From NCBI RefSeq assembly GCF_000418555.1, contig NZ_ATKM01000022.1, positions 1 through 36,609 on the forward strand: a DNA stretch of 36,609 bases, written 5' to 3'. The position numbers were made by a program, and so were the translations under genes. The notes below the pieces were generated by a model, which was given only the letters and a program-made list of their open reading frames with translations, was not told the origin of the DNA and did no database searches. This document shows positions 25,336 to 34,116 of this stretch, one piece after another; positions within the stretch are counted from its first letter, which is position 1, and the number at the start of each line of letters is the position of its first letter. Source of the stretch: Pseudomonas sp. P818 (GTDB lineage Bacteria; Pseudomonadota; Gammaproteobacteria; Pseudomonadales; Pseudomonadaceae).

Positions 25336-27312
25336 ATGAGCATGGAACGTCTCAGCCAGCAGGTCGATGCCTACGTCGCCTGGAAACGCGAACTGATGCG
25401 CGAGATCACGCGCTATCGCAGTTGGCTGGAGCATAACCGGCTCAATTCCGAAGCGGTGCAGGCCAAGCTCGAAAGAGCGCTGAAGATCCTGCGCACCGAC
25501 CACATCACCCTCGCCTTCGTCGGCGAGTTCTCCCGCGGCAAGACCGAGCTGATCAACAGCCTGTTCTTCTCCGAATACGGCCAGCGCATGTTGCCGTCGC
25601 ACGCCGGGCGCACCACCATGTGCCCCACCGAGCTGTTCTTCGACCCGCGTTCGGAACGTCCCTACATTCGCCTGCTGCCGATCGAGACCCGCACGGCCTC
25701 GGCCAGCGTCGCCCAGTTCAAACGCATTCCCCGCCACTGGGTGAACATTCCGCTGGATACCAGCGACCCGGCCAACATGGCCCTGGCCTTCAGCCAGGTG
25801 GCCAAGACCAAACCCATGCCGGTGGAGCAGGCGATTCAGCTCGGCTTCCACCCGGACATGCTCGAAGGCACCGGCAAGCGCGGCCAGGTGCTAGTGCCGG
25901 CCTGGCGCCACGCCATGGTCAACTTCGACCACCCGCTGCTGCGCCAGGGCCTGCGCATTCTCGACACACCGGGCCTCAACGCCTTGGGCAGCGAGCCGGA
26001 ACTGACCCTGTCGATGCTGCCCAACGCTCAGGCAATCATCTTCCTGCTGGCCGCCGATACCGGCGTGACCGCCAGCGACATGAGCATCTGGCAGCAGCAC
26101 ATTCGTCAGCTCGATGAAGACACCCAGACCTGCCTGTTCGCCGTGCTGAACAAGATCGACGTGCTCTGGGACGACCTGGCTGGCGAGACCTTCGTGCAGA
26201 ACGCCATCAGCCAGATCCAGAGCGCTACCGCCAAGCAGTTGGGCATCGCCAAGCAGGACGTGCTGCCACTGTCGGCCAAGCAGGCGCTGCTGGCCAAGGT
26301 GCGCAAGGACGAGGAGCTGCTGGCCCGCAGCCAGATGGCCAACCTGGAGACGCTGCTGTGCGAGCGCATCGTCGCGCAGAAGGAACGCCTGATCGAAGAT
26401 CATGTGGTACGCCAGGTGCTGGCTCTGCTGAACAACAGCCAGCACGTACTCAACCTGCGCCTGGAAAAGGTCAGCGAACAGCTGGCCCTGCTTGGCAACC
26501 ACCAGCAGGACAATAGCCAGTTGCTGTTCGAGCTGACCGCCAAGACCAAGGAAGACCACACCCAGCACCACAAGCGCCTGCTCGGCCTGAAGACCAACCA
26601 GCGCCTGCTGCAACGCCAGGGCCAGTTGCTGCGCCACGCCGCACGCGCCGAGCGCCTGGAACAGCACCTGAACGAGGTCCGTCGCAACCTCACCGGCAGT
26701 TGGACCACAGTCGGCATCAACCAGGCCATTCTGCATTTCTTCCATGCCGTCGAGCAGGACCTGCACAACCTGGAACACGAAGCGGAGATGGCCAACAAGA
26801 TGGTGGCGGCCATCTATCGTCGGCATAACGAAGACAATCCGCTGGGCGGCGTCGACGCTCCGCAGTTCAAGATTCAGCGCTACCAGCGCGAGCTGAAGAA
26901 ACTGCAGGCCAAGGGCGATCAGTTTCGCCTGCATGTGAAGACGCTGCTCACCGAGCAGCGCAGCCTGACCCGACGCTTCTTCGCCACCCTGGCCCAGGAA
27001 GTGATCGGCCTGCACCAGCGCCTGCGCCTGGACGCCGAACAGTGGGCCGCCGATGCACTGATGCCGCTGATGCAGAACACCCTGGAACACAAGCAGATGC
27101 TCGAAAGCCACATGCTGCGCCTCAAGGCGCTGGCCCAGGAAACCCAGCAGACGCGCAAGCGCAGCCTGCAACTGGCGCGCTACCAGGAAGAGCTGGAGCA
27201 ACAGCTGGCCCAGGCCAGCGATATGCTCCGCGTACTGCGCCGCCCGGCGCCGGTACAGCGCCAGGGCAAGGTGATCAGCCTGCCGGTGGCGGCGCGGCAA
27301 CAAAGCCTGTAG
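25336..27312 (+). CDS. Dynamin-superfamily GTPase with long coiled coil
   Basis: A 658-residue protein with an N-terminal helical part, then a GTPase domain: P-loop GEFSRGKT (63-70), a switch threonine in AGRTTMCPTE, G3 DTPGL (210-214) and G4 NKID (272-275). The GEFSRGKT-x-LIN P-loop is typical of bacterial dynamin-like proteins. The second half (about 350-640) is helical with heptad-like Leu/Gln/Arg patterns (HQQDNSQLLFEL, LEQQLAQASDMLRVL), fitting a dynamin stalk. No transmembrane segment is obvious. AGGAG precedes the ATG at 25336; earlier in-frame codons lack a ribosome site. The function is unknown; membrane remodelling is only inferred from the family. Confidence 0.82.
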   Translation: MSMERLSQQVDAYVAWKRELMREITRYRSWLEHNRLNSEAVQAKLERALKILRTDHITLAFVGEFSRGKTELINSLFFSEYGQRMLPSHAGRTTMCPTELFFDPRSERPYIRLLPIETRTASASVAQFKRIPRHWVNIPLDTSDPANMALAFSQVAKTKPMPVEQAIQLGFHPDMLEGTGKRGQVLVPAWRHAMVNFDHPLLRQGLRILDTPGLNALGSEPELTLSMLPNAQAIIFLLAADTGVTASDMSIWQQHIRQLDEDTQTCLFAVLNKIDVLWDDLAGETFVQNAISQIQSATAKQLGIAKQDVLPLSAKQALLAKVRKDEELLARSQMANLETLLCERIVAQKERLIEDHVVRQVLALLNNSQHVLNLRLEKVSEQLALLGNHQQDNSQLLFELTAKTKEDHTQHHKRLLGLKTNQRLLQRQGQLLRHAARAERLEQHLNEVRRNLTGSWTTVGINQAILHFFHAVEQDLHNLEHEAEMANKMVAAIYRRHNEDNPLGGVDAPQFKIQRYQRELKKLQAKGDQFRLHVKTLLTEQRSLTRRFFATLAQEVIGLHQRLRLDAEQWAADALMPLMQNTLEHKQMLESHMLRLKALAQETQQTRKRSLQLARYQEELEQQLAQASDMLRVLRRPAPVQRQGKVISLPVAARQQSL

Positions 27313-27396
27313 CACAAGCGGGCGCCCTGCTCGCTTGCCGCTACCGGCGGTGCTCTTTAGACTGGCGCCCTCCTCCGATTCATTAGCAGCGCCTTC

Positions 27397-28536
27397 ATGC
27401 CCACTGCATTTCCCGAAGATTCCGTCGGCCTGGTCAGCCCCCAGGTATTTCGCTTCAGCGAACCCCTGGCGCTGGCCTGCGGGCGCAGCCTGGCCGACTA
27501 CGAACTGATCGTCGAAACCTATGGCGAACTGAACGCCGCACGCAGCAATGCCGTGCTGATCTGCCATGCGCTGTCCGGCCATCATCACGCTGCCGGTTAC
27601 CACAGCCCGGATGACCGCAAACCCGGCTGGTGGGACAGCTGCATCGGCCCCGGCAAGCCGATCGATACCAACAAGTTCTTCGTCGTCAGCCTCAACAACC
27701 TCGGCGGCTGCAACGGCTCCACCGGCCCAAGCAGCACCAACCCGGCCACTGGCAAACCCTACGGCGCGGATTTTCCGGTGATGACCGTGGAGGACTGGGT
27801 ACACAGCCAGGCGCGCCTGGCCGATGTGCTCGGCATCGAGCAATGGGCGGCGGTGATCGGCGGCAGCCTCGGCGGCATGCAGGCCATGCAGTGGACCATC
27901 AGCTACCCCGAGCGCGTACGCCACTGCCTGGCCATCGCCTCGGCGCCCAAGCTGTCGGCGCAGAACATCGCCTTCAACGAAGTGGCGCGCCAGGCAATTC
28001 TCACCGACCCGGACTTCCATGGCGGACACTTCCAGGAACAGGGTGTGATCCCCAAGCGCGGCCTGATGCTGGCGCGCATGGTCGGCCACATCACCTACCT
28101 GTCCGATGACGCCATGGGCGAGAAATTCGGCCGTGGCCTGAAGAGCGAAAAGCTCAACTACGACTTCCACAGCGTCGAGTTCCAGGTGGAAAGCTACCTG
28201 CGCTACCAGGGTGAGGAATTCTCCGGCCGCTTCGACGCCAATACCTATCTGCTGATGACCAAGGCCCTGGATTACTTCGACCCGGCCGCCGCCAACGACG
28301 GCGACCTGGCTAGGACCCTGGCTGTGGCCAAGGCGGACTTCTGCCTGATGTCCTTCACCACCGACTGGCGCTTCTCCCCTGCCCGCTCGCGGGAGATCGT
28401 CGACGCGCTGACGGCGGCGAAGAAGAACGTCTGCTATCTGGAGATCGATGCACCGCAGGGCCACGACGCCTTCCTCATGCCGATCCCGCGTTACCTGCAG
28501 GCATTCGGCAGCTACATGAAGCGAATCGAGGTATGA
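27397..28536 (+). CDS. metX: Homoserine O-acyltransferase MetX
   Basis: A 379-residue alpha/beta-hydrolase enzyme that activates homoserine for methionine synthesis. The catalytic triad is S157 in GGSLGGMQAMQW, D323 in TTDWRFSP and H356 in PQGHDAFL. NNLGGCNGSTGPSS (101-114) lines the active site. Pseudomonad MetX proteins have been reported to use succinyl-CoA rather than acetyl-CoA, so the acyl donor is left open. No typical Shine-Dalgarno is obvious before the ATG. Overlaps the following metW region, and the 84-base gap after the GTPase contains only a small GC-rich inverted repeat. Confidence 0.94.
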   Translation: MPTAFPEDSVGLVSPQVFRFSEPLALACGRSLADYELIVETYGELNAARSNAVLICHALSGHHHAAGYHSPDDRKPGWWDSCIGPGKPIDTNKFFVVSLNNLGGCNGSTGPSSTNPATGKPYGADFPVMTVEDWVHSQARLADVLGIEQWAAVIGGSLGGMQAMQWTISYPERVRHCLAIASAPKLSAQNIAFNEVARQAILTDPDFHGGHFQEQGVIPKRGLMLARMVGHITYLSDDAMGEKFGRGLKSEKLNYDFHSVEFQVESYLRYQGEEFSGRFDANTYLLMTKALDYFDPAAANDGDLARTLAVAKADFCLMSFTTDWRFSPARSREIVDALTAAKKNVCYLEIDAPQGHDAFLMPIPRYLQAFGSYMKRIEV

Positions 28537-28538
28537 GC

Positions 28539-29159
28539 ATGCGAGCGGATCTGGACATCATCCAGGAATGGATCGCCCCGGGCAGCCGCGTGCTCGACCT
28601 GGGCTGCGGCGACGGCGAACTGCTCGCCTGGCTGCGCGACAACAAGCAGGTTTCCGGCTACGGCCTGGAGATCGACCCGGACAAGATCGCCCTGTGCATC
28701 GAGCGCGGCGTCAACGTCATCGAGCAGAACCTCGACCTGGGCCTGGGCAACTTCGCCAGCAACAGCTTCGACGTGGTGGTCATGACCCAGTCGCTGCAGG
28801 CGCTGCACTACCCGGACAAGGTGCTGGCCGAGATGCTGCGCGTCGGCAAGACCTGCATCATCACCTTCCCCAACTTCGGCCACTGGCGCTGCCGCTGGTA
28901 CCTGACGACAAAAGGTCGCATGCCGGTGTCGGACTTCCTGCCCTACACCTGGTACAACACACCGAACATCCACTTCTGCACCTTCGAGGACTTCGAGCGC
29001 CTGTGCCACGCCCAGGGTGCCCGTGTGGAAGAACGCCTGGCGGTGGACCGTGACCATCGCCACGGCATCGCCAGCCGCATCTGGCCCAACCTGCTGGGCG
29101 AGATCGGCATCTACCGCATCAGCGGCGCGGACCTGTCCGCCCACCGCGTCGCGGTCTGA
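28539..29159 (+). CDS. metW: Methionine biosynthesis protein MetW
   Basis: A 206-residue SAM-dependent-methyltransferase-like protein that accompanies metX in proteobacteria and is needed with it for methionine synthesis; its biochemical role is thought to be an interaction with MetX. The SAM motif is VLDLGCGDGE (18-27); FPNFGHWRCRWYL and PYTWYNTPNIHFCT are MetW signatures. GAGGT at 28526-28530 is eight bases from the ATG at 28539, which gives MRADLD. An in-frame ATG at 28533 overlaps the metX stop (ATGA) and would add two residues. Confidence 0.92.
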   Translation: MRADLDIIQEWIAPGSRVLDLGCGDGELLAWLRDNKQVSGYGLEIDPDKIALCIERGVNVIEQNLDLGLGNFASNSFDVVVMTQSLQALHYPDKVLAEMLRVGKTCIITFPNFGHWRCRWYLTTKGRMPVSDFLPYTWYNTPNIHFCTFEDFERLCHAQGARVEERLAVDRDHRHGIASRIWPNLLGEIGIYRISGADLSAHRVAV

Positions 29160-29173
29160 ACGAGGAGAACATC

Positions 29174-29590
29174 ATGCGCCGCATCATTCCCTTCCTGATC
29201 GCCCTGTGCCTGGCACTGCCGGCCGCCGCCGAGCGCAAGCAGAGCTTCGGCGACCTCGACGTGCACTACAGCGTGTTCAATTCCAGCTTCATCCAGCCGG
29301 ATATCGCCAGCGCCGCCGGCCTGGTGCGCAGCAAGACCCAGGGCGTTATCAACGTCGCCGTGCTCAAGGCCGGCAAGCCCAGCACCGCAGTGGTCGGTGG
29401 CGAAGTGAAGGACTTGTTGGGCAAGAGTACCGCGCTGACCTTCCGCCAGGTCACCGAAGGCGAGGCCATCTATTACCTGGCACAGTTCCCGTTCAAAACC
29501 CGTGAAGTGCTGAGTTTCACCCTGAACGTACGCCAGGGTGACGACGCGCACCGCATCACCTTCAACCAGGAAATGTTCCCGGATGACTAA
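29174..29590 (+). CDS. DUF4426 exported protein
   Basis: A 138-residue protein with a signal peptide (MRRIIPFLIALCLALPAAA) and a mature beta-rich domain. It begins ERKQSFGDLDVHYSVFNSSFIQPDIA and carries the family stretch GVINVAVLKAG. It ends VRQGDDAHRITFNQEMFPDD. Probably periplasmic; function unknown. CGAGGAG lies upstream of the ATG. It sits between metW and rdgB and overlaps rdgB by eight bases, so it is part of the operon. Confidence 0.88.
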   Translation: MRRIIPFLIALCLALPAAAERKQSFGDLDVHYSVFNSSFIQPDIASAAGLVRSKTQGVINVAVLKAGKPSTAVVGGEVKDLLGKSTALTFRQVTEGEAIYYLAQFPFKTREVLSFTLNVRQGDDAHRITFNQEMFPDD

Positions 29591-30191
29591 GCCAGTGAGT
29601 GGTTTCAAGGAGCTGGTCCTGGCCAGCCATAACGCCGGCAAGCTCAAGGAGCTGCAGGCCATGCTCGGCGACGCCGTGCGCGTGCATTCGATCGGCGAAT
29701 TCAGCCAGATCGAGCCGGAAGAGACCGGCCTGTCGTTCGTCGAGAACGCCATCCTCAAGGCGCGCAACGCCGCGCGTATCTCCGGTCTGCCGGCATTGGC
29801 CGACGACTCCGGCCTGGCGGTGGACTTTCTAGGCGGCGCCCCCGGCATCTACTCGGCGCGCTATGCCGATGGCCAGGGCGATGCAGCGAACAACGCCAAG
29901 CTGCTCGCTGCCCTGAAAAACGTGCCGGAAGCCGAGCGCGGCGCGCAGTTCGTCTGCGCCCTGGCGCTGGTTCGACATGCCGACGATCCGCTGCCGATTC
30001 TCTGTGAAGGCCTGTGGCACGGCAGCATCCTGCACGAAGCCCGTGGCGAGCACGGCTTCGGCTACGACCCGCTGTTCTGGGTACCGGAAACCGGCTGCTC
30101 CAGTGCCGAACTGCCGGCCGAGCAGAAGAACCGCCTCAGCCACCGCGCCCGCGCCATGGCCCTGCTCAAGCAGCGCCTGGGGCTGGCATGA
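29583..30191 (+). CDS. rdgB: Non-canonical purine NTP pyrophosphatase (ITPase)
   Basis: A 202-residue Ham1/RdgB enzyme that hydrolyses dITP, dXTP and ITP to monophosphates and so keeps deaminated purines out of nucleic acids. Motifs: SHNAGKLKEL (15-24), ETGLSFVENAILKAR, ADDSGL (73-78, catalytic Asp), GAPGIYSARYA, and EHGFGYDPLF with LSHRARA near the end. The start at 29583 is inside the end of DUF4426. The stop overlaps hemW by four bases (ATGA). Confidence 0.95.
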   Translation: MTKPVSGFKELVLASHNAGKLKELQAMLGDAVRVHSIGEFSQIEPEETGLSFVENAILKARNAARISGLPALADDSGLAVDFLGGAPGIYSARYADGQGDAANNAKLLAALKNVPEAERGAQFVCALALVRHADDPLPILCEGLWHGSILHEARGEHGFGYDPLFWVPETGCSSAELPAEQKNRLSHRARAMALLKQRLGLA

Positions 30192-31348
30192 GCGATACCG
30201 CTGGCGGGCGTTTCCTGCTCCCGCCTCTGGCGCTCTACATCCACATCCCGTGGTGCGTGCGCAAATGCCCTTACTGCGACTTCAACTCCCACGCCGCCGG
30301 GCCGACGCTGCCTGAAGAGGAATACGTCGACGCCCTGCTCGCCGACCTCGATACCGACCTGCGGCACGTGCATGGCCGGCCGCTGACGTCGATCTTCTTC
30401 GGTGGCGGCACCCCCAGCCTGTTCTCCGACCGCGCCCTGGGCCGTCTGCTGGAAGGCGTCGAACGGCGCGTGGCCTTCGCCCCGGATATCGAAATCACCC
30501 TGGAAGCCAACCCCGGCACCTTCGAGCAGGCCAAGTTCAAGGGCTATCGCAGCCTCGGCATCAATCGTCTGTCCATTGGCGTGCAGAGCTTCCAGGAGGC
30601 CAAGCTCAAGGCGCTGGGCCGCATCCATGACGGCAACGAGGCGATCCGCGCTGCCGACATGGCGCGCACTGCCGGCTTCGACAACTTCAACCTCGACCTG
30701 ATGCACGGCCTGCCCGAGCAGAGCATCGAGGATGCCCTGTTCGACCTGCGCACGGCCATCAGCCAGGGCCCGACGCATCTTTCCTGGTACCAGCTGACCA
30801 TGGAGCCGAACACGGTGTTCTGGAGCCAGCCGCCGGTGCTGCCGGAAGACGATCTGCTGTGGGACATCCAGGAAGCCGGCCAGGCCCTGCTCGCTGCAGA
30901 GGGTTACGCCCAGTACGAGGTGTCCGCCTACGCTCAGCCAGGCAAGCAGGCGCGGCATAACCTCAACTACTGGACCTTCGGCGACTTTCTCGGCATCGGC
31001 GCCGGCGCCCACGCCAAATTGAGTACGTCCCACGGGCGCATTCAGCGCACCTGGAAAACCCGTCTGCCCAAGGACTATCTGGACCCGGCCAAGGCCTTCC
31101 AGGCCGGCGAGCGCACGCTCGAAGCCGACGAACTGCCCTTCGAGTTTCTGATGAACGTGCTGCGCCTGACCGAAGGCGCGCCCGCCGAGCTATTCACTCA
31201 GCGCACCGGCCTGCCGCTGCAGCAGCTCGAGCAGGCACGCCGCGAAGCCGAACGCCAGGGCCTGTTGCAGGCCGATCCGGCGCGCCTGGTAGCCACCGCC
31301 AAGGGCCAGCTGTTCCTCAACGATCTGCTGCAACACTTCCTTAGCTGA
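30188..31348 (+). CDS. hemW: Radical SAM heme chaperone HemW
   Basis: A 386-residue radical SAM protein, related to coproporphyrinogen dehydrogenase HemN but acting as a heme-binding chaperone for respiratory enzymes. The cluster cysteines are C23, C27 and C30 in PWCVRKCPYCDFNSH. It lacks the fourth-cysteine CxxxCxxCxC pattern of HemN, which supports HemW. Further features: FFGGGTPSL, LEANPGTF, NRLSIGVQSF, DLMHGLPEQ, and a C-terminal winged-helix-like HemN_C region with LMNVLRLTEG. The start is the ATGA overlap with rdgB. Last gene of the metX operon. Confidence 0.94.
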   Translation: MSDTAGGRFLLPPLALYIHIPWCVRKCPYCDFNSHAAGPTLPEEEYVDALLADLDTDLRHVHGRPLTSIFFGGGTPSLFSDRALGRLLEGVERRVAFAPDIEITLEANPGTFEQAKFKGYRSLGINRLSIGVQSFQEAKLKALGRIHDGNEAIRAADMARTAGFDNFNLDLMHGLPEQSIEDALFDLRTAISQGPTHLSWYQLTMEPNTVFWSQPPVLPEDDLLWDIQEAGQALLAAEGYAQYEVSAYAQPGKQARHNLNYWTFGDFLGIGAGAHAKLSTSHGRIQRTWKTRLPKDYLDPAKAFQAGERTLEADELPFEFLMNVLRLTEGAPAELFTQRTGLPLQQLEQARREAERQGLLQADPARLVATAKGQLFLNDLLQHFLS

Positions 31349-31413
31349 GGCGCGCCGGGCTCCGGACAGGAACGATCGGCGTCCGCCTTTCAAATGGCCT
31401 CGGAAGCCGTGAA

Positions 31414-31431
31414 ATGTCGATCTGACGACAT
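31414..31431. promoter_or_regulatory. 18-base palindrome in the bamI upstream gap
   Basis: ATGTCG (31414-31419) and CGACAT (31426-31431) are exact inverted repeats around six bases, 194 bases before the bamI-like start. It could be a dimeric regulator site or the stem of a hemW terminator (no T-run). The gap 31349-31624 otherwise has no gene. Confidence 0.35.
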
Positions 31432-31545
31432 GTCCTCCCGGCTCGGCAAAACCGCACCACCCGACGAGCAAACGAGACGCAATACACTCCAAAGGTGAGA
31501 CAGGCGTCCAAGTTAGCGCCCTCACCCCTCGTCGCTCGGCCTTGC

Positions 31546-31588
31546 TGTGAAGTGCATAGCGAATTTCTGGCACCCGCGTACCTAGACT
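31546..31588 (+). promoter_or_regulatory. Possible activator-dependent promoter before the bamI-mep72 unit
   Basis: TAGACT (31583-31588) is a plausible -10 with no good -35. TGTGA-N6-TAGCG (31546-31561) has one perfect CRP/Vfr half-site, centred about 41 bases before the predicted start, the class II position. The other half matches poorly, so this is tentative. Confidence 0.3.
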
Positions 31589-31624
31589 GCCCTCTTTCGC
31601 CTTACCAGAGGAAGGAGCGATGGC

Positions 31625-32293
31625 ATGTCAAAACGCTGGATAACCGCCGTTATCGCCACAGTAATTGTGGGCGGCACCCTGGGATTCGTGCTGTCGGCAG
31701 CCATGCATCCCGAGCCTGACACGACGCAGCGCAAACCAAGCGGTTCCCCTGCCGCTCCCACAGCGCCCACCATCGCGGCCGCGGAGGCGCCAGGCATGCC
31801 GCCGTCCGCGGACGGTAGGGCACAAGCGCAACCGGTTGCCAGCGCGCCGGCAGCGACGCAAGTGACGCTGTGGGAGGCCGGTTCACTGCAGGCAGAAGAA
31901 AGCGACGGCATCATCCGCCACCTCACCCAGCTCGATCCGCAACAGCTGACAACCCTGCATACCGGCCAAGTCGTGGCCCTTGCCCTGCCAGGGCGGCAAC
32001 AACCCGTGCGTGCGCGCCTCAGCGAAACCCGCAATACCGCCGGCAGCGCCGTCTGGCATGGCGCCCTGCTCGACGGCGAGGCGATGGAAAGCATGACCCT
32101 GGTGCACGGCACGCTGGAAACCCACATCACCCTCGCCACCGCCGACGGCAGCCTGTCGATCATCGTCGACAACGCCACCGGCAAGACGGTGATCACCGAC
32201 GAAAACCAGCTGGTATTGCGCGCCGATCCCAACGATCACCTGCATTACCAGCACAAGGAACTGCCCCCTCTGCCGCCCCCCGCACAAGGCTGA
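31625..32293 (+). CDS. Membrane-anchored partner of the M72 protease (BamI-like)
   Basis: A 222-residue protein with a short basic N-terminus and one membrane segment (WITAVIATVIVGGTLGFVLSA). A Pro/Ala/Thr-rich linker (about 30-80) and a periplasmic domain follow. The domain contains LTQLDPQQLTTLHTGQVVALALPG and SMTLVHGTLETHITLATADG, then IIVDNATGKTVIT, which resembles pro-regions of secreted metzincins. The tail is LPPLPPP. AAGGAG is seven bases before the ATG. It precedes the protease by 32 bases. In P. aeruginosa, PA2782 (BamI) lies upstream of mep72 and binds Mep72; equivalence here is inferred from order and architecture. Confidence 0.65.
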   Translation: MSKRWITAVIATVIVGGTLGFVLSAAMHPEPDTTQRKPSGSPAAPTAPTIAAAEAPGMPPSADGRAQAQPVASAPAATQVTLWEAGSLQAEESDGIIRHLTQLDPQQLTTLHTGQVVALALPGRQQPVRARLSETRNTAGSAVWHGALLDGEAMESMTLVHGTLETHITLATADGSLSIIVDNATGKTVITDENQLVLRADPNDHLHYQHKELPPLPPPAQG

Positions 32294-32325
32294 TTCGCCC
32301 CATTTCCCGCACAAGGATTGCAGAC

Positions 32326-34116
32326 ATGAAGAACGTGCAATGGTTATCCGTCCTGGCACTGGCGCTGGCCGCCCAACACGCCCAGGCCAACCCCGAGACC
32401 GTCGATATCATGGTGCTCTATACCAAGGACGCCCAGGCGCTGCCCAATGGCCGCGACATCGACGCACGCATCGCCAGCTACATCGAGTACGCCAACAACG
32501 CCTATGCCAAGAGCGGGGTCAACCTGCGCCTGCGCCTGGTGCACAAGCAACTGCTCGACTGGGCCGACTACTACGACGTGTCCTCGGCCAACCTTAACAA
32601 GTTCACCTACGACACCCGCGTGCAGCGTCTGCGCGAGCAGTACGGCGCGGACCTGGTGCAATTGATCAACCGCACCACCCAGGGCCAGGGATATGGCGTC
32701 TGCGGCATCGCCTGGATGGGCACCGGGCCGAAGAACAGCGACCGCTTCAACAGCGGTGCCAAGGAAATGGCCTACGGCCTGACCGGGGTCGACTGCAGCC
32801 TCAGCACCTTCGCTCACGAGGCCGGCCACAACATGGGCCTGCGCCACTCCTACGAGCAGGATATGCAGGAAGGCTACTACAACACCAACGGCCACAACGG
32901 AACCCACGAGTGGAGCCGCGGCTACGGCGTGCAGAATCAGTTCAGCACCATCATGGCCTACCCCCAGGTGTTCGGTGCGCGCCGCCAGGCGCCGGTATTC
33001 TCCAACCCGCAGCTGCGTGACAGCGACTGCGCCAATCAGGCCTGCGGGCAGCACGAGCATGCCGATGCGGTACGCGCCCTGAACGCCATGGCCAGCCAGA
33101 TCGCGGCATTCCGCCCGACCCTGGTACCCGTCACCGGCAACCCTGGAACCACCAACCCCGGTACGCCGCCGGTCGAACTGGCATGGTGCAGCAAACCGGC
33201 GCTGCAGGGCTTGGTACGCAATGGCGAGTTCACCACCAGCGAAGGCTGGCGTGCGCTCTTCGGCCAGTCCGACCTGAGCCTGGTCAACGTCGCCCTGAAC
33301 TGCCGCGACAATGCCCTGCAGATGGATGCGCGCGGCTTCGACATCCTGGCCACTCCAGTCAGCGGCCTGCGTGAGGGTGTGCAGTATCGGCTGAGGGCCA
33401 ACAGCATGCTCAAGGCGCGCAACAGCCGCGAGGACGTACGCCTGGCCATCCTGCAGGAGGGCCTCGACGGCCGCCTGACCTACAGTTCGGAGCAGTCGAC
33501 CAGTCTCTCGGTCAGCGGCAACGAGTTCAGCCGCCTGGAGAAAACCTTCACCTACCGTGCTCCCACCAACGCGCGCGAGCTTTATGTGGCGGTCTGGAGC
33601 GAAAGCGGCAGCAGCCTGCTGATTGATGAAGTGGAGCTGCAGGAGGTCCAGAGCAGCACGCCGCCAGCCGCACCGACGCAGTTCGGCTGGGACTTCGAAA
33701 ACGGCATCGGTGGCTGGTCCGGCTACCACGGCAGCACGCGCGTGAGCACCTACGCCAGCAGCGGTCGCCAGGCGCTCGAGGCCTACCAGCGCGAATACGA
33801 AGGTTCCGGCGCCAGCGTCAGCCTGCTCGGCAACCTGGAGGCCGGCAAGCGCTACCGCATCGAGGCGGACCTGAGCATCGGTCGTAGCGCCTCGATCAGC
33901 GCCGTCGCCTATGCCTACCTCTACGTGGAGGACAGTACCGGCCGCGGTCAATATCTGCCGCTCGGTCAGCGCAACACCCGCGGTGGCAGCTGGAGCAAGC
34001 TGCAGCAGGAAGTACAACTGCCTGCCGGCCCACTACGCCGTGCAGAGCTGTTGCTGCTTGGCACGCAACGCAGCCAGTCGCTGTTCATCGACAACGTCAG
34101 CGTGACCCGGCTGTAA
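32326..34116 (+). CDS. Secreted M72-family metzincin protease with two carbohydrate-binding-like domains (Mep72-like)
   Basis: A 596-residue protein: signal peptide (MKNVQWLSVLALALAAQHAQA), then the catalytic domain starting at once (VDIMVLYTKDA) with no propeptide. The zinc site is HEAGHNMGLRH (164-174) and the Met-turn is M210 in TIMAYP, so it is a metzincin of the peptidyl-Asp (M72/reprolysin-like) type. C126, C157, C235 and C240 may form disulfides. After a Gly/Thr/Pro linker (about 268-283) come two beta-sandwich domains (about 290-425 and 435-596), each ending in a LLIDEVEL/LFIDNVSV motif typical of CBM4/9-like modules. AAGGA lies before the ATG. Architecture matches P. aeruginosa Mep72 (PA2783), a biofilm-secreted protease. 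Confidence 0.85.
   Translation: MKNVQWLSVLALALAAQHAQANPETVDIMVLYTKDAQALPNGRDIDARIASYIEYANNAYAKSGVNLRLRLVHKQLLDWADYYDVSSANLNKFTYDTRVQRLREQYGADLVQLINRTTQGQGYGVCGIAWMGTGPKNSDRFNSGAKEMAYGLTGVDCSLSTFAHEAGHNMGLRHSYEQDMQEGYYNTNGHNGTHEWSRGYGVQNQFSTIMAYPQVFGARRQAPVFSNPQLRDSDCANQACGQHEHADAVRALNAMASQIAAFRPTLVPVTGNPGTTNPGTPPVELAWCSKPALQGLVRNGEFTTSEGWRALFGQSDLSLVNVALNCRDNALQMDARGFDILATPVSGLREGVQYRLRANSMLKARNSREDVRLAILQEGLDGRLTYSSEQSTSLSVSGNEFSRLEKTFTYRAPTNARELYVAVWSESGSSLLIDEVELQEVQSSTPPAAPTQFGWDFENGIGGWSGYHGSTRVSTYASSGRQALEAYQREYEGSGASVSLLGNLEAGKRYRIEADLSIGRSASISAVAYAYLYVEDSTGRGQYLPLGQRNTRGGSWSKLQQEVQLPAGPLRRAELLLLGTQRSQSLFIDNVSVTRL

Noticed and set aside
25891..28464. 857-codon open frame on the minus strand
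   Set aside because: Antisense to the GTPase and metX, both with full motifs; composition is that of a shadow frame.
31565..31580. TGGCACCCGCGTACC as a sigma-54 promoter before the bamI-like gene
   Set aside because: The -24 half fits but the required GC at -12 spacing is missing.
31620..31643. Seven-codon frame overlapping the bamI-like start
   Set aside because: It begins only two bases after the ribosome site and is too short to support; probably chance.
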